This document shows, in pieces, positions 1 through 13,075 of a stretch of DNA of 64,000 nucleotides. Positions within the stretch are counted from its first letter, which is position 1; each line of letters begins with the position of its first letter. The position numbers and the translations under genes are program-made. The stretch is from the NCBI RefSeq assembly GCF_000524195.1, contig NW_020170386.1, positions 439,982 through 503,981 on the forward strand, written 5' to 3'. The notes below the pieces were generated by a model, which saw only the letters and a program-made list of their open reading frames with translations, had not been told where the DNA came from and ran no database searches. The stretch comes from Echinococcus granulosus. Taxonomy: Eukaryota > Platyhelminthes > Cestoda > Cyclophyllidea > Taeniidae.

Positions 1-348
1 AGTTGTTATCTCGATATCGTATTAGTCCCACTGTGCAATCTTTCATATCTTTTTGGAGTGATTACTAAAAACTTTTATCGATATCCCATTTCCTGTTTTT
101 TCTTGCATGTTACAAGTCGTATGCCTGACAGTTATAACACTTTCCTCTTATTAAATATCTTTTACTTTCCCAACTCGGTGCCAAGCAATCCTCACATCAG
201 GGCGAAAGCATACGATTTTGATAAGCAACCCACCAAAATTTTAAAATATCAGTTTACTGACGTTAATTGACGTAAACTGACCACTATTCTTTGACCTCAT
301 TACTCGAAGTCTGCCAGTATTTATTCTATGCAATTTGATTAAACCTAA
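1..348. other. non-coding left edge, probably MIC60 intron
   Basis: AT-rich sequence with no exon I can support. Open frames here are short and lack protein character. It most likely belongs to the intron before the first MIC60 exon of the window, because the frame of that exon is closed by a stop just upstream and an AG acceptor lies at the junction. Confidence 0.5.
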
Positions 349-349
349 G

Positions 350-3300
350 TGCTCTCCCCACGCAATGTAGTGGATTGGGAGTTTAATGTGATTGCTAAGC
401 GACGGCCTCTAATTGGTTTTAGGAAACAACTTGCTCATTTACGAGCACTGCTTGATTCAGCCAAATTGAATGTGTCGGAGCAGGAAAAAGAATTAATGAG
501 GGCAGCCATTGCTCGCTATGGAGATCTTGCGTACGATCTTTCCGGACTAGTGACAGAGGTAAATGCATTTTTTTGTCAGTGTCGCTAGGTTCATGCATTA
601 CTTCAATGGAGCGTCCTCTTGTACTTTGTTTCTTATTTTATTAGCTTGGAAAAGGTCCCTTATTTGTTCATTGAATAGTTGGATACAATTATACAGTGTT
701 CCCGTTTGTACTTTGGCTTCACGTTTCGAAGAATGCCGCTTTGTAAAATTAACCCCTGGCTTGGTTATCTGTTGTCATATTTTGGTATTTAAGATTGCGA
801 TTTTTGTTAATCTTGAATGCTTTATTCCTTTGGATGGATTGTTCCTTATTTACTTTGTAAAATCTTTTTTTCGTTGAAAAAATTGCTCCAGATTTTTGTA
901 TATGGATATTTTTATCTGGTACTTTTATTTTACCAATTCAGGCTCCAGGCTAGTTGGATCTGTCGAACTTGGAAGTTTTCCTCTTTCGTAGAGTTTGCCA
1001 TTTAGGCATTTTTAGCATCAAATGCTTCAGAACCTCTTCTGTCCGCAAATTAATCCAATGCGCGTGTACCCGATTCACAGCATAAGCTTATACTCCACAT
1101 CTACTGCTTTTTACGTTATGTGGACCATTTTGGGCACTTATCTGTTTTGTTTTCAGTAAACTTGTATTTATTCGGACGAATCAAGGTGTCACTAAATTCT
1201 GCGTGAGAAAATATGCTTTAAAATGTAAAATGTTTAGTGTAATTTTGTGATTGCAGCATCTCCTAGGTCTTCTCGATGAAGATATGCTTTAGCATTTCAT
1301 TTTCCCGTGGAATTCATAAAGGTATTCCTAACGCTATCTGGTTTGCAATATTAAATAGTTGCGATGTTTAGTTTTTTTGCACCGGAAGTTCATTTCCATC
1401 TACCGCAGAGGATTGTTTGTCTCAGCGCACTAATGGCTGAAAATAGTCCCATACTTCGAATGGACGTTTACCTCTTTCAGGCTGTAGTCTGTAAATTCCC
1501 TGTATTTTGATACTTCACGGTGCAACAATTGTTACTAAAACTTGATCTTGGTATTTTTGTTTGAAGAATTTACCGTTTCTTATTGTAAACCTGCAAATGT
1601 CTTTCTCATGCAGAAGGAGTGGATACAGTTCACAAAAGAAACGCCGTCTACGACCAGGCGCTGAGACTTATCTCTATTTGGAAATAGCTTTTGTTTCATT
1701 ACCATATCAGGCACCACGTTAGGTTGTACTTTCGTGTTGCAATCAAAAGTCAGACATTTGCATTTTGTATGCTGGGGCGGAGGGAGGGGTGAGTGGTTGC
1801 TAGAAGGAGGGGAAGGAAGTTGGTGGTTTTCCCAACCTCTGGCCGATCAAGACGCGGCAAACTACGTGTAGCTTTGTTAAAAAGGTGGAGAAGCATAGGA
1901 GTCACGAGAATCCATTAATTCACATCCGTGCATATGTGTGTGATGTGCGTGCGATGATATTTACGAAAAGAAAACAGCCCCGCCAGTGTGTGGAAGACCT
2001 TCTTGCTCCGAGACTCGGGACCTGCCCTCCAAATGTCACATCCCACCTCCTGTCTACCCTTCTGTTACAAATTGCATATGGACTTTTTATCTGCTGTAGA
2101 ATAACTAAAATGTAGGACTCGCTCGCTCCCCCATTCCTACACGAAGTTACCCTTAGTTCATGCTTATGCACACTCCACATTTCTTCAATGTGTAGTGCTT
2201 CTGCAACTACAGTATTCAAACATCTTGAGTGAAACCTTACAAAGTGGATGTTTTACTCCGTGGGATATGTTAGTACTACCAACTTGTAGAATGAATGCCG
2301 CCCGTGCATTTGATTCTAGAAAAAGTGTTGCATTTTTGCAGCTTCGAAGAATTCGTATCATATTCAATCCCAGTTGTTCATAAGTGGTGTAAATTCGAAT
2401 CTCTGGTATCTAAAAATAAGTTAAGATATAGTGAGTGGACGAAAAAAAGAGCATCATACCCCTTCGAATTGTTTCACTTGAAACTCATTGTGGCGCATCA
2501 CGAGTTCAGTTTTTAAGAATTATTTGTATTAATTCCCTTTATATATTCGTCACACACCTCGGTAGTTTTCACTTGACGAATAAGATCGACAACTAACCGC
2601 GCTCATATGACCTTTTGACACAAATTGGGGAAGTTGAGACTTTCTCATCTCAGCGTTTCCGTACGTAATCGAGGTCAAAAATACCATTAGTTTAATTACA
2701 TCACTCGTGAAACTGTATGACAAATCGTAGTGGTCTGACAATCTGACTATGACAGTAACTCCTTAGTTTAATGGATAATCTACCATTGTTTTTTATATGC
2801 GTTTTAATACTGTGTTAATAAGATTACTGTAAATGGCGTAATTTGGATCCCAACTGAAACATTTAAGATTCAAAGTTTGATCGCTGTGAAACTGATGGTG
2901 TTTACTGAATTTAGTCATGCACACTATGTAAAAGCTAAACAAGTTACTTTTTGGTGTGAAGCCGTTGAAATGAGCGTATAATCCGCACCCTGATACCAAA
3001 ACTGACTTACATAAACTGCTCTTTCTGGATAATAGTGCCTTTATTTGAAGGAACGCAACAGTGTAGCCGATTGAAAAGTTATCCAGAAGCAAAACTATAT
3101 TATATTCACATTTCCCAAGTCTTCCGTCTATTTTTCCTATAGCAACATTTTAGTCGAAACAGTCCAATGATAGTACTAACCTACCTCCTACTTGAAGTAA
3201 GGCTATTTTACTTATTTCGATTTGTTTTTGTGATTGTGAATATAATTGAATCTTTTAAAATTGTCGTGCAAAGCAGCTTTAGGGGCATTGCTAGAGGATT

Positions 3301-6300
3301 GAATTGCATGCACAAGGCTAGTCTCTTGAAACTTTGGAATTGCAAGTAAATTTTCTGCATTATCTTATGTGACCAACGCCTCTATCATGCGACCTAACGA
3401 TTGAAAGCATGGTCTTTCCCCAAACACAGTCACTCGAGCTACAGCTTTGGCATTTGTATTGACGCCGTTAAGCGCCCTTGTGAGTCAAACGCTTTATTTG
3501 TGCTTTTATAACACGTTCTAAATTCAAAATGGTCATTCTCTAGTAATACTACCATGGGCCCATTAAATTTCGCTACTTATCGCCTTCGTAGTTTATTATG
3601 CCACATATCGTCTGAAGTCAGGCCGTTCGGTATAGCTGGATCCATTTATGGGAATGGACTTGTATTTATTGGATTTCAACCTCTCTAGAGGTCAGTGCTG
3701 ATTGATTTTTTTCGCATTGTGCTGGCGACAGCCCCCGTGGAAAGTGGTAGTGAGTGTTATTTTCTGTAGATCATGCTTTTATCCTGTACCGAAATCATTC
3801 TCATATTATTCCGTCCCACGTAATGCAAATTATATTTTGATATTTTCCTTTTAACTAGCATTCTTTAAGGCACGACTTCTTAATTTGCATATTTATTCCA
3901 TAATCTTATCAACCAAATGATAATTCAACTCCATAGGAATGTATACCGAGTGCGCCAACGCACTCCAAGCCAATAAAAAAATGCAAGCGTGGCGTTGCCA
4001 TATAATTCAGCTCGAATAAATCTTTTACATTTACATCGCAGATGAAATACTTCGAGGAAGTTGTTTCTTTTGAATGTTAAATTTATTTGGATAATTTTTT
4101 AACAGCAACAAATAGAGCTCTTTCCCAAGCAGTTAAATTCGGCGATTACCGCTACGAATATTTCACGTTGACTGCGTTCTTGTACTCTTGTTGCCACTTT
4201 ATCTCTTACGGTGCCCAAAATAAGATTTAACGTTGTGTTATGGTCTGATCAGCCGCAAAGTGCTCAGTTGGGCGTTGGGGTTGATTGTTAAACTGATAGT
4301 ACAGTTACCTCATTTTAGTACTACTGACGTTAATAAATGTTCCAAATCATGTGACAGATTATTTTAATTTCCACAAATCACCTTATGGGGGTCGATGGAA
4401 AGGCTCAATAAAGATGCTAATAGAACTCCAAACGTTCAGTAGCCCAGCTACACTTTTTGAAAATCAACTAAGATTAGACATTTTGCATTTGCGAATATCC
4501 CAAAATATTCATGTTTGGAAATAGAACTTTTCTTATTCAAAGCTTCATCATGGCCACTAAGCTATTCATAATTTGGCATTTTCTTTGAAATACGCCATGT
4601 TCCTTATTATTGTTTAAGTTGGTTCAGCTTTGAAAGTTTGCATTTTTTTGCGAATTTAAAGATCAAAGCTGATATTTGTTGACAAGAAACTACTCTTAGT
4701 TATTTGAACAAAAATATCGACGGTAGCACAATGCCAACTGCACACTTTGTTGATAAACACCATGAAGTATAGTACTAGAAATAACCCACTCTCGGTACTC
4801 TAAACTTATTTACTGTGAAATACGATTAAAATATCAATCACGTGACCACTCGAAAAATATTTGCAGAGGTTTCAACAAGGTGCTAGGATGATGTTGCAAA
4901 ACCCATTCTGATGCATTCTCCTGCACTCTCGCAACCATCACTTCTTTCCTCCACAATTTCCTTTCGCTTAATACTTGATACTAACATGTCTTGAGTGTCT
5001 TCCTCCTCAAACTTCAGTACTGTTTTGAACCTTGAAAATCCTAGATGACCATCAAATAGTCAAAGCGTTGGAATTCAAACTTCATCAGCTCTTTTTTCTA
5101 TTACTGAAACTACTTACATGGACTGTGATACAAGTTCACATCTCGTCTTCAGGTCATGGTTTTGATCTGCATGAGGCCACCCTTGCATGGCTTATGCGTG
5201 GCTGTCATGATCATCAAGTTCATTGCAAAACTGTTTGCTTCTTCATGTACAGAAAAGTAACGGGCGCGCTGAAACACAGGCCGATCCTTATTGCTAATTA
5301 ACTAGAGTTCTTAAGTTAGAGGTATCCCAAATTGCTTTTATGATCACTGTTTCCCGTAATCGTAAGTTTTGGTGTAGCATTACAAAGTACGGTTCAATTC
5401 GCACTCTTCTTTTCCCTCAACCTCAGTGGAACTGTAGACAATGAACGTTCAAATCTGTCACTGTTTGGAGTCTTTTAATGAGACTGTCGGTGTTATCGAT
5501 GGGTTTTCCAGCAATTCCAGATCATTGATATGCTTCCAGATCTAAGATCCAGAAAAACATGGCTCAGGCGTGAGAGCTTGAGATGGGTCAGACGTTGTCG
5601 GACTATCGATTTCTCATTTCTAAATGTGTTAATGTACTTGTGAATGTTTTTTTTCGGGTTTCGCTCATCGCTCTCTACCAAACTTAGTCCTGTCAAGTGG
5701 TTTCATTCTAAATGTCTGCAAAGGTGATTTACTTAAACACATTGCCCAGGTCGTTTATCGTAACCGTATCTTCTAAAACACTGCGCGTATTTGTGTTTTG
5801 CTACTCTATTCGTCTATCTCCCAAGTGCATAATGACCCAGGTAATCACTTTGGGCGTTAACATTGTTCTCTTGGGTGTGTTAGCGTGATCCCGTTCATTC
5901 TCTACTGTAGAGGCCATCATTTAGTGGTATTTGGGGTATTTATTTGGTGTGCAGAACATTATTTTGAGCATTTTTGAGACCAGTTTGTGCGTCGCTTTCA
6001 AAATAAGTAATTAAGTGAGTGCTTGAATAATTTGTACAAGTCCTGAAATAAGGCATTTAAACAAAGCTAACCTTACAGTGAAGGCTACTTTGTTAAAGTA
6101 GGTATTTCCTTCATGCTTTTATAAAAATGCGACCCATATTAATTTCGCGATATCTAAGCAAGTTAGTAATTGAAATAAATTATTACTGACTTCATATTCT
6201 GAGTTCAGGGGTGTATAAAAAGTATCGAAATATTATTACCGCTCACATTCAGTGTCCGCTTTGAGCTTTTGGAAACCATAGTCAGATCAACCATGAATGT

Positions 6301-9300
6301 CCGGCCCATTAATTCACTGAAATTCAGTCATCTATAAAAGTTATGGAACGTTTTATTTTTTGATTATCTATTAGATCCGTCGTCTTCAAAATCAAAGCTC
6401 TGCCTTCATGAACCTCACGAGAGCTGATAATGAGGATAAGGCAAAGTTACACGATGAAATCAACTCAATTTTGCCGAAGTCGATCTCGCGAAAACCTTTC
6501 CTTAAGGGTAAGTACTGAATGTCCGGCGAATGAGATGCATTGAATTTGCGTTGTTGTGTCAAAAATGCTATAGTTTTTCACTTTTTCTAATAAAGTGTCC
6601 TCCCTAGGACCGGTGGTATCTAAAGAATTCATTGTGCAATATCTGAATGGTTTATCTGGAAAGCGATACCATAATCAGCTCCTGTGGGTGTTTCTTGGCA
6701 TCTCATGGCTATTTTGTAATTCAAAGTACTACAATTTATATTTATTTTAAATATTCTCACGAATTCACGGTATTTGCGCCTTCTTCATTCATTTTATAAA
6801 AATGAAATAATCCGTCTTCGTTTGTCCATTCATGTTTATATTTTAAGGTGTGAATGAGTAGCATGCTGCGAAATGTGTGATGCGTGTAAATTACTAATTT
6901 ATTTTCGACAAACGGGGTTTGATACATTATGTAACTTGCTTTCCCTTTTTCTTGGTGTCAGAGTGAAAAGATGAAGCCCTTGATGAGAATTTCATTATAG
7001 TGCATAAGGGGTATCAGGTTATTTCTATTCGGAACTTTAATGCTGACTCTGATTATATTTATGCTTTCATTCTCTGTGTTTGGCTCGGACCACATGGAAG
7101 CGTGTAAATACACCAAGTAGAGGCTGCATGGTCAGATGGTTGTGACCTGATGTTCTGCGAATATCTGTCAAAGAGCCTTTCATTTTGAAATGCCGTTGCG
7201 ACTGGTGAAGGCATTTAGTAGCCTGATGACATCAGGTCATGCCTAGATTGAGAAATTGCGTTAGTGATTGAATTCGGCTCTTTTCTGCTTGGGTTTAGTG
7301 TTTTGAATCAAATTGAATCAATATTGTTTATTTTCATTCATGAATAATCATTTATTTAGTCGAAATATGGTATTCATATCACCATCTTTTTTTATTCCTA
7401 AGTTGTGTGCTTCATTTTCTTACAATTCTTGCTGTGTTGTGTTAAGAGAATGCCGATGCTGTTAGGCTCTCTTAGCTTATCGTCCCCACTAAATTATTTT
7501 GCTTTCGGGATTCTGCTGAGGATAGTTCCATCTACCTGAACAAACTTTGGCTAAACTCTCAAGTAGAAAAAAAAAACAGAAAAGCTGACACTTTTCCACT
7601 TGGATTTCCTTTTTACGGGGTTCTTCGTGTAATCTTTTTGATGGCTGAACACATCCGCTGCTACATAGTTTAATTATTTGAAAAACGAAGAGCAGAGTAG
7701 CGTTTTTTTGTTTATGAAGCGTTAATACAATTATAGTCGACATTTATAATCACAAAGGCTTATTTGTTCCAACCACATCTGCAGGTATGTGCTTTGTCGA
7801 ATTCCTTCAACACTTTCGCTATGACAAATGCATTCTCAATTTTTTGCTCGTTTTGTTGAAGCACTGGCAGGTGGAAGTTGCTTATCATCAATAAACTGTT
7901 ATGCTTCAACGCGTCCTCTCGTAAACCCCTCTCCCACTCCTCTTTCTAGACGATGGATCTGAGATGACAATTGAGGAGATGAACTCTTTGCTAGCTATGT
8001 CTCTGGAGCGGCTTGATAAGCTACAGGAGAACTTGCAGGCCAGTGGTGCCGCTGCCAAGCGGCACATCGCGATGGCACTTCAGAAGTACAAGAATGAGGC
8101 CGATATCATCACCCAAGAAGCTGTGGAGCGGGCTATTTCACACGAACAAATTAAACGCGAACTGGAGCGCTTTGAATGGGTAGGTGGTCTTGCCATAAAA
8201 TGTTTGGAGCGTTGCTGACGTGCTATTCCATTTAAAAGACCACAAATCTAGTTCACGGCCGGAGAGGGTATGATAAATGTAGTTTTCCTTTATTTTATTA
8301 TTTTGGTCAAGTCAATTTCAGTTTTTGTTTTGTGAGAGTGTACGCGCCCGCAACTTTTTGCACGTTGTGCATTTAGTGTTCTGAATATGTGCATAGGACT
8401 TTCGGATGTAGCTTACATCAACCATAATAATATTCCGCAATGTATTAAGAACTTTAATTGCTTCTCTTTTGGACTTTTGTGGACTCTAAGACCCTGTCCG
8501 ATTAACGACCCTGATCATCGCTAATGGCATATAGATCACGTGATCCCCCTTTGTGTACATCAGACAACGTCGGGCTTGTACTAAGGGCGATTGATTTTGG
8601 CCGGCTCTTGATGTGACTCAGCCCAGATTTTGTGCATTAATTCACATGTTAAAACTCATCTGTTAAACAGAAGGTCCTAAGCCCCCAACACCTTTTCGTT
8701 CCACATGCATGGGTAAGCAGGATGAGTGCATTAAGTTTAATTACAAAAGATATACTGCTTAAGAATTTTTCATTGCTCGATAAACATGCGTAAGCAATTG
8801 AATTCCCCGTCCAGTTGCACTTTAAATGCTTCAGGTTTTTTAACTGTTTCAGTTTAAAAATGTAGCAATAGTTCATTTAACACATGCCAAAAGGACCAGC
8901 TACCTCAGTGTTATTTTTGTTCCTACTATGTTTTTTTCCTTAAGCGTATCGACATTTAGTGCGGTGGGACTGGCGCTCCAAGTGGAATTAGCCATTTTTA
9001 CTAAAGAGTTTTTATTTATGTAAAATGTAATATTCTTGCCTGTGTTAAAGTTCTTCGTTGTTCATAGGAGAACCAATGTTTTCTTCAAAAAAATGCCTAT
9101 ATAAGGTGAATGCATGATAGGATATCCTTTGGGATAATATTGTTCTGGCTGGATAATCACTTCGTATCCACTAGCAACGAAGTCGTTTTATATTTTCTCT
9201 GATAATGTAGTGATAATTCCAATTTCGTTGTACCGAATGAGGGCACAACTAATACTTTCTCCAACGTTTTTACCTTACCCCCTCCCTTTGGAGCAAATGC

Positions 9301-12300
9301 TTTAGCTTACACGAGTGGGCTTAGTGTTTTGCGACCAAAACTATTCCTTCCTCTAGGTTGATAATGCGCCAAGGCCACTGTCCTAAAGACTTTTTTGCAT
9401 GAATATCTAATCTTATTCCCTGTCGATGACATACCGTCCAAATTCTTTTGGCACGTACACGGTCGTAAATAAATGGATAAAAAATCAAGCCACTCCCCGA
9501 CATCCCATGACGGGTTTTTTTCACAGTGCTGGCACAAAAGTTGGTTAATCCGGTCGAAAATGTGTAACTACCTGCACAGGGCATTTTTATGACCGCAAAT
9601 ATCGACCCGTTTTTTACGGCCTACGGCGTGTGATTTTAGTGCTCTTGCAGATACATATGCATAATTGGGTTTTTAAAATCACTTCTCGATTGCTTGCTTC
9701 CATTGTTCTTCCACACCAATTTGCAGTCTGAGTTGAATTTTTCTAATCTGCTCTACCCTCTCCGACGTTTATTTCTGGGAATAATGCCCATCGATTTGGT
9801 TCGATGGTGAATCATGTGAGGAGCTTTTCGCATTGAATTTGGTCCCGTTTAATATGCCTTAATCTCCTATTCGATCATTTGAAATGACTTAGTCGGTGCG
9901 AATTTCTATCTCCTCACCCAGTAATCCTTCATGCTTTGTTGATTGTTGTCCATTGATATGTTGTCAAACTAAAGAAGTGGCCACTATTGTGGTTCTCCAA
10001 AGCACTACTCCTTTAAACTACAACGTATGATATCAGCACTATGTAGTTCCCTCAGTATTTCCCAGTCTTCAAGACATCAAAACGGGTTTATTGAACTTTC
10101 CTAAGGGATGGAGTTGTCAAAAAATATTCTTCAGCATTTTTCTGACTGTTGTACAGATAAGTACGCCACTATAATAAAATACGCCAATCCTTCATTTATT
10201 GGCGCTTGTCATTTTGAAGGACCACTGGGATAATAAACTGGTTCTAATCATGATGAGGATTTTCTAATAAGTATAAGTGAAAGCTGCCCAACAGCTTTAC
10301 ACGTCTGCATTTTAACTGAATGATCCTAATTTTTTTTAGTTTGCAATCGCATGTTCTTCCTTGATGTCGGCAGTGGTTCTTGTCAAGCGCTTTCTCTAGG
10401 TCCATTCGCCATCTTCCATTTTCAGAAGCGCTGCTACGTTAAATACATATCGACCGTGGAGATAGGGCACGCGCAGCCTCTTGGTTAGAAGTAGCTGTTC
10501 TACATTGCTGGGGACGTCTCGTTCCTTCTCAGTTTCGCTTGATTTCGATGAACACGGCTTTGTTTATAGTGTCTAGGACTTACGCCTAGGAAGTCTCGCT
10601 GGCAAATGAAAAAATCGGTGGTTGGTTTTCAACCGTATAGATATTTGTTTTTCGCTTATATTGCATGTATTTCCGTCGGTGGTCAGCTAGCAGTGTTTGA
10701 AGTTCCCCCAGAATCTCGCCTTGATCATGTTTAGCATCTTTTTTGGTTGTATAGTTCAATAGAGCAAATAAATATATTGTGAAATAGTTTGAATAATGCA
10801 CAATTCTTTATCAATAGATTAGGTTGCAATTCGGGTTCATTTTGCGTTGTCTCTAGACCATGATCAGGATTCTTGTTTAGTATCAATTCCCTCTGTGGGA
10901 GAATCAATATCCCATTGACACCTTCAGGTTAGCATAAATTATGACTTTAGAAAAACAGATGGCTGGTTGCCTTCCCGTAGGAAAAGTACCTCTTCACTTT
11001 ACCTGAAAAATATCCAGGACTTGCCATTAAGTTGACTTTTTGCTAGAAGTAAGTCCTATTCTAGGAACACTTCGAATTTGTGCTTAGGCACCTATTAGCC
11101 ATAAGTGAGTGTGTTTGCATAGAAGAAGATTTAGCTTTGTACAAGAAGATATAGTTCTTGGAATTGTTAATACACTTCACGTCAATTGGTATCAGTTATC
11201 ATTTTTTTGCCGGGAGATCTGAAGTTCAGAACGTCGGTGATTCGATTCTCATCGTGCCACTGTAGGAGAAACAGGCGCGTGCCAACACAGAACACGAGTT
11301 GAACGCGGCTTTGGCTCGCCACGGTCACCACTTGGCTTATATGCTTCGCCTCAAACAGGATGAGATGGAACATCAATTTGACCACCGTCTGCGCGAGGCG
11401 CTTGCCGAACAGAAGATGACCATCGAGGGTGAAATCCATCGGTGGACTCGTCGAATGGAGGCCATTGAACATGTGGTCGACGGTCGTGCTAACATTGATC
11501 GCATCGCTAAGGAGACGCAAGCGCTCTGGCTGGCTGTAGAGGCTCTCGCTTTCGCTTTGGAAATGCCGTTCTCCAAGATCGGGTCTTCAGGTACTCTAGG
11601 ATGCCAGACCGGAGAGTTCAAGCCATTCTACATGAGCGAGCCCCTTGGAAGCTATGTAGACGCCGTCAAGGGGACTGCAGGCGTGGGTCATGAGTTCGCC
11701 AATGTGATTGTTAAGAGCTTGCCGCGAGAGGCACTCACTGATGGGGTGTGGACGCGACAGGGTCTTCTCCAACGTTTCAATCAAGTCAGTTATTTTTTTC
11801 CACTTTGGCATTTTACCTCGTTTATTACCCACAAGGCCAAGAGAGTATTTCAAACCGGGGCTTGTCTTAAAAACTTCAGCAAAGTTATTGCTTTAGCCAT
11901 TTCGTCTATAGAATTGTTGCCTCTGACTTTCACACAGCAATGAATCCAATAAAAACGCCCATCAGGTCCGCGCTGTGACTTTATCATGCACCCCTTTAGA
12001 GTGACATTCATTCTGTGGGGTTACTTTTCAGATATTTGTTTATCTTTGTTTTGGAAATGACAAGTGCAGACCTAGGGCTGGAAATGCACAAATCCCACTT
12101 GTGTCTGTGGTGTATTGTTCGTATTCTATAGCACAGAGCCTTAGTACCTTAATTCGGTTCTTTTCTTTTTCTGTGTTTAACAACGCTCTTTTGCCACTCT
12201 TTTTCTTTCGTTGTGAAAAAAACATTGCTCATATTAAGGTTGATGCTTTAATTCTTATTGTTTTGCTTTTTACTTTATAACAGCCGTCATGACTTTACCG

Positions 12301-12956
12301 ATTGTTGATTTTTAGTGAACATGCGTTGTTAAAGTAGTTAAAAGATAGACAAATTAAATAACAATCTTTTCTTCTAACCCTACTTCCAAGGTATTGTATC
12401 GACATTGATAATGTTAGAATGTTGGAATGCATGAATTTGTTGCCTTATGCAATTGCATTGTGATAATCATCTGGTGCATCTCGTTTCACTGGAGGTCTAC
12501 AAGACGGCGTGTAACGTGGCACTGGTAGGTGAGACGGGGGGATCACTGTGGAGTTACGCGATGTCGTGGTTGCAGGCGCGCCTGCTCTTTGATGGCCTTG
12601 GCCGTCAGCGGGTGCTGGCGCGGCTGCCAGGTGTAGGACCGACCCTCCTTACACCGGAGAGCGAGTGGCCCGCAGAGGCGGAGGGGGACGCGGTTCCAGA
12701 CGCCTTCTGCCTGCTTGCTAGTGCACGCGCAGCCCTAATGCCCGAGACGGACGCAGCGGTGAACGTTGACCCTACCAACTGCGCCGATATCGAGTTCGCG
12801 GTACGTCTTCTCTCCCAGCTCCGAGGTCAGCCCGCAGCTGTCGCCGCCGACTGGATCCACGATGCACGACGCTTTCTCGAGGTGCATCAGGCCATCCAGG
12901 CCCTCCTCGCCTACGCCACCGCACAAAACTTCTCCGCTTTTGAGGAGAGGCTTTGA
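350..12956 (+). CDS. MIC60: MIC60/mitofilin, MICOS complex subunit (5' partial)
   Basis: Inner-membrane organiser of mitochondria; MIC60 shapes crista junctions as the core of the MICOS complex. Exons: about 350-558, 6375-6507, 7950-8179, 11266-11784 and 12495-12956 (TGA stop), all with GT-AG borders and matching phases (0, 1, 0, 0). About 516 residues are visible. The middle exons encode a charged coiled coil (for example HIAMALQKYKNEADIITQEA). The last two match the C-terminal mitofilin domain: LWLAVEALAF, then RFNQ joined to VYKTACNVALVGE, then DWIHDARRFLEVHQAIQALL. The N-terminal targeting sequence and membrane segment lie left of the window. The first acceptor is ambiguous: AG at 348-349, or one about 20 bp later. 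The exon at 12,495 is much richer in GC than its flanking introns, which reach 5.8 kb. Family assignment is firm; the 5' part is missing. Confidence 0.92.
559..6374 (+). other. large MIC60 intron
   Basis: A 5.8-kb T-rich intron between two in-phase MIC60 exons. I found no conserved coding sequence. An open frame at 5032-5301 (89 codons) matches nothing I recognise and I treat it as chance or a decayed repeat. Confidence 0.6.
9321..9584 (-). pseudogene. decayed FLYWCH-like zinc-finger/transposon relic
   Basis: A minus-strand 87-codon frame inside the 3.1-kb MIC60 intron 8180-11265. Residues about 32-65 (roughly 9390-9491) read IYDRVRAKRIWTVCHRQG followed by an IRLDIHAK stretch. This resembles the FLYWCH finger layout: aromatic-rich start, R-x-R-A-x-R-I-x-W-x-C core, then a second Cys and His. 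The second cysteine appears replaced, and the frame is not bounded by splice sites. FLYWCH fingers are common in MULE-type transposons, so an old insertion in reverse orientation is the simplest reading. Similarity is judged by eye only. Confidence 0.4.
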
Positions 12957-13069
12957 GTACACACCTTTTTCAGCAAGCTCTCATTCACGCACTCATCCAC
13001 ATCAATAGTTTTCTCCCCACCCTACTCTACATTACCCCACTCTACACATAAATACCTCTGCTGTAGAAG

Positions 13070-13075
13070 AATAAA
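13070..13075 (+). promoter_or_regulatory. poly(A) signal AATAAA, MIC60
   Basis: Canonical AATAAA 114 bp after the MIC60 stop codon and followed by T-rich sequence, a fitting place for the 3' end of that mRNA. Confidence 0.6.

Noticed and set aside
5032..5301. 89-codon ORF in MIC60 intron 1
   Set aside because: No recognised family, no splice support and weak composition; treated as chance or old repeat.
11182..11853. Minus-strand ORFs of 82-112 codons
   Set aside because: Shadows of the MIC60 coiled-coil/mitofilin exon at 11266-11784.
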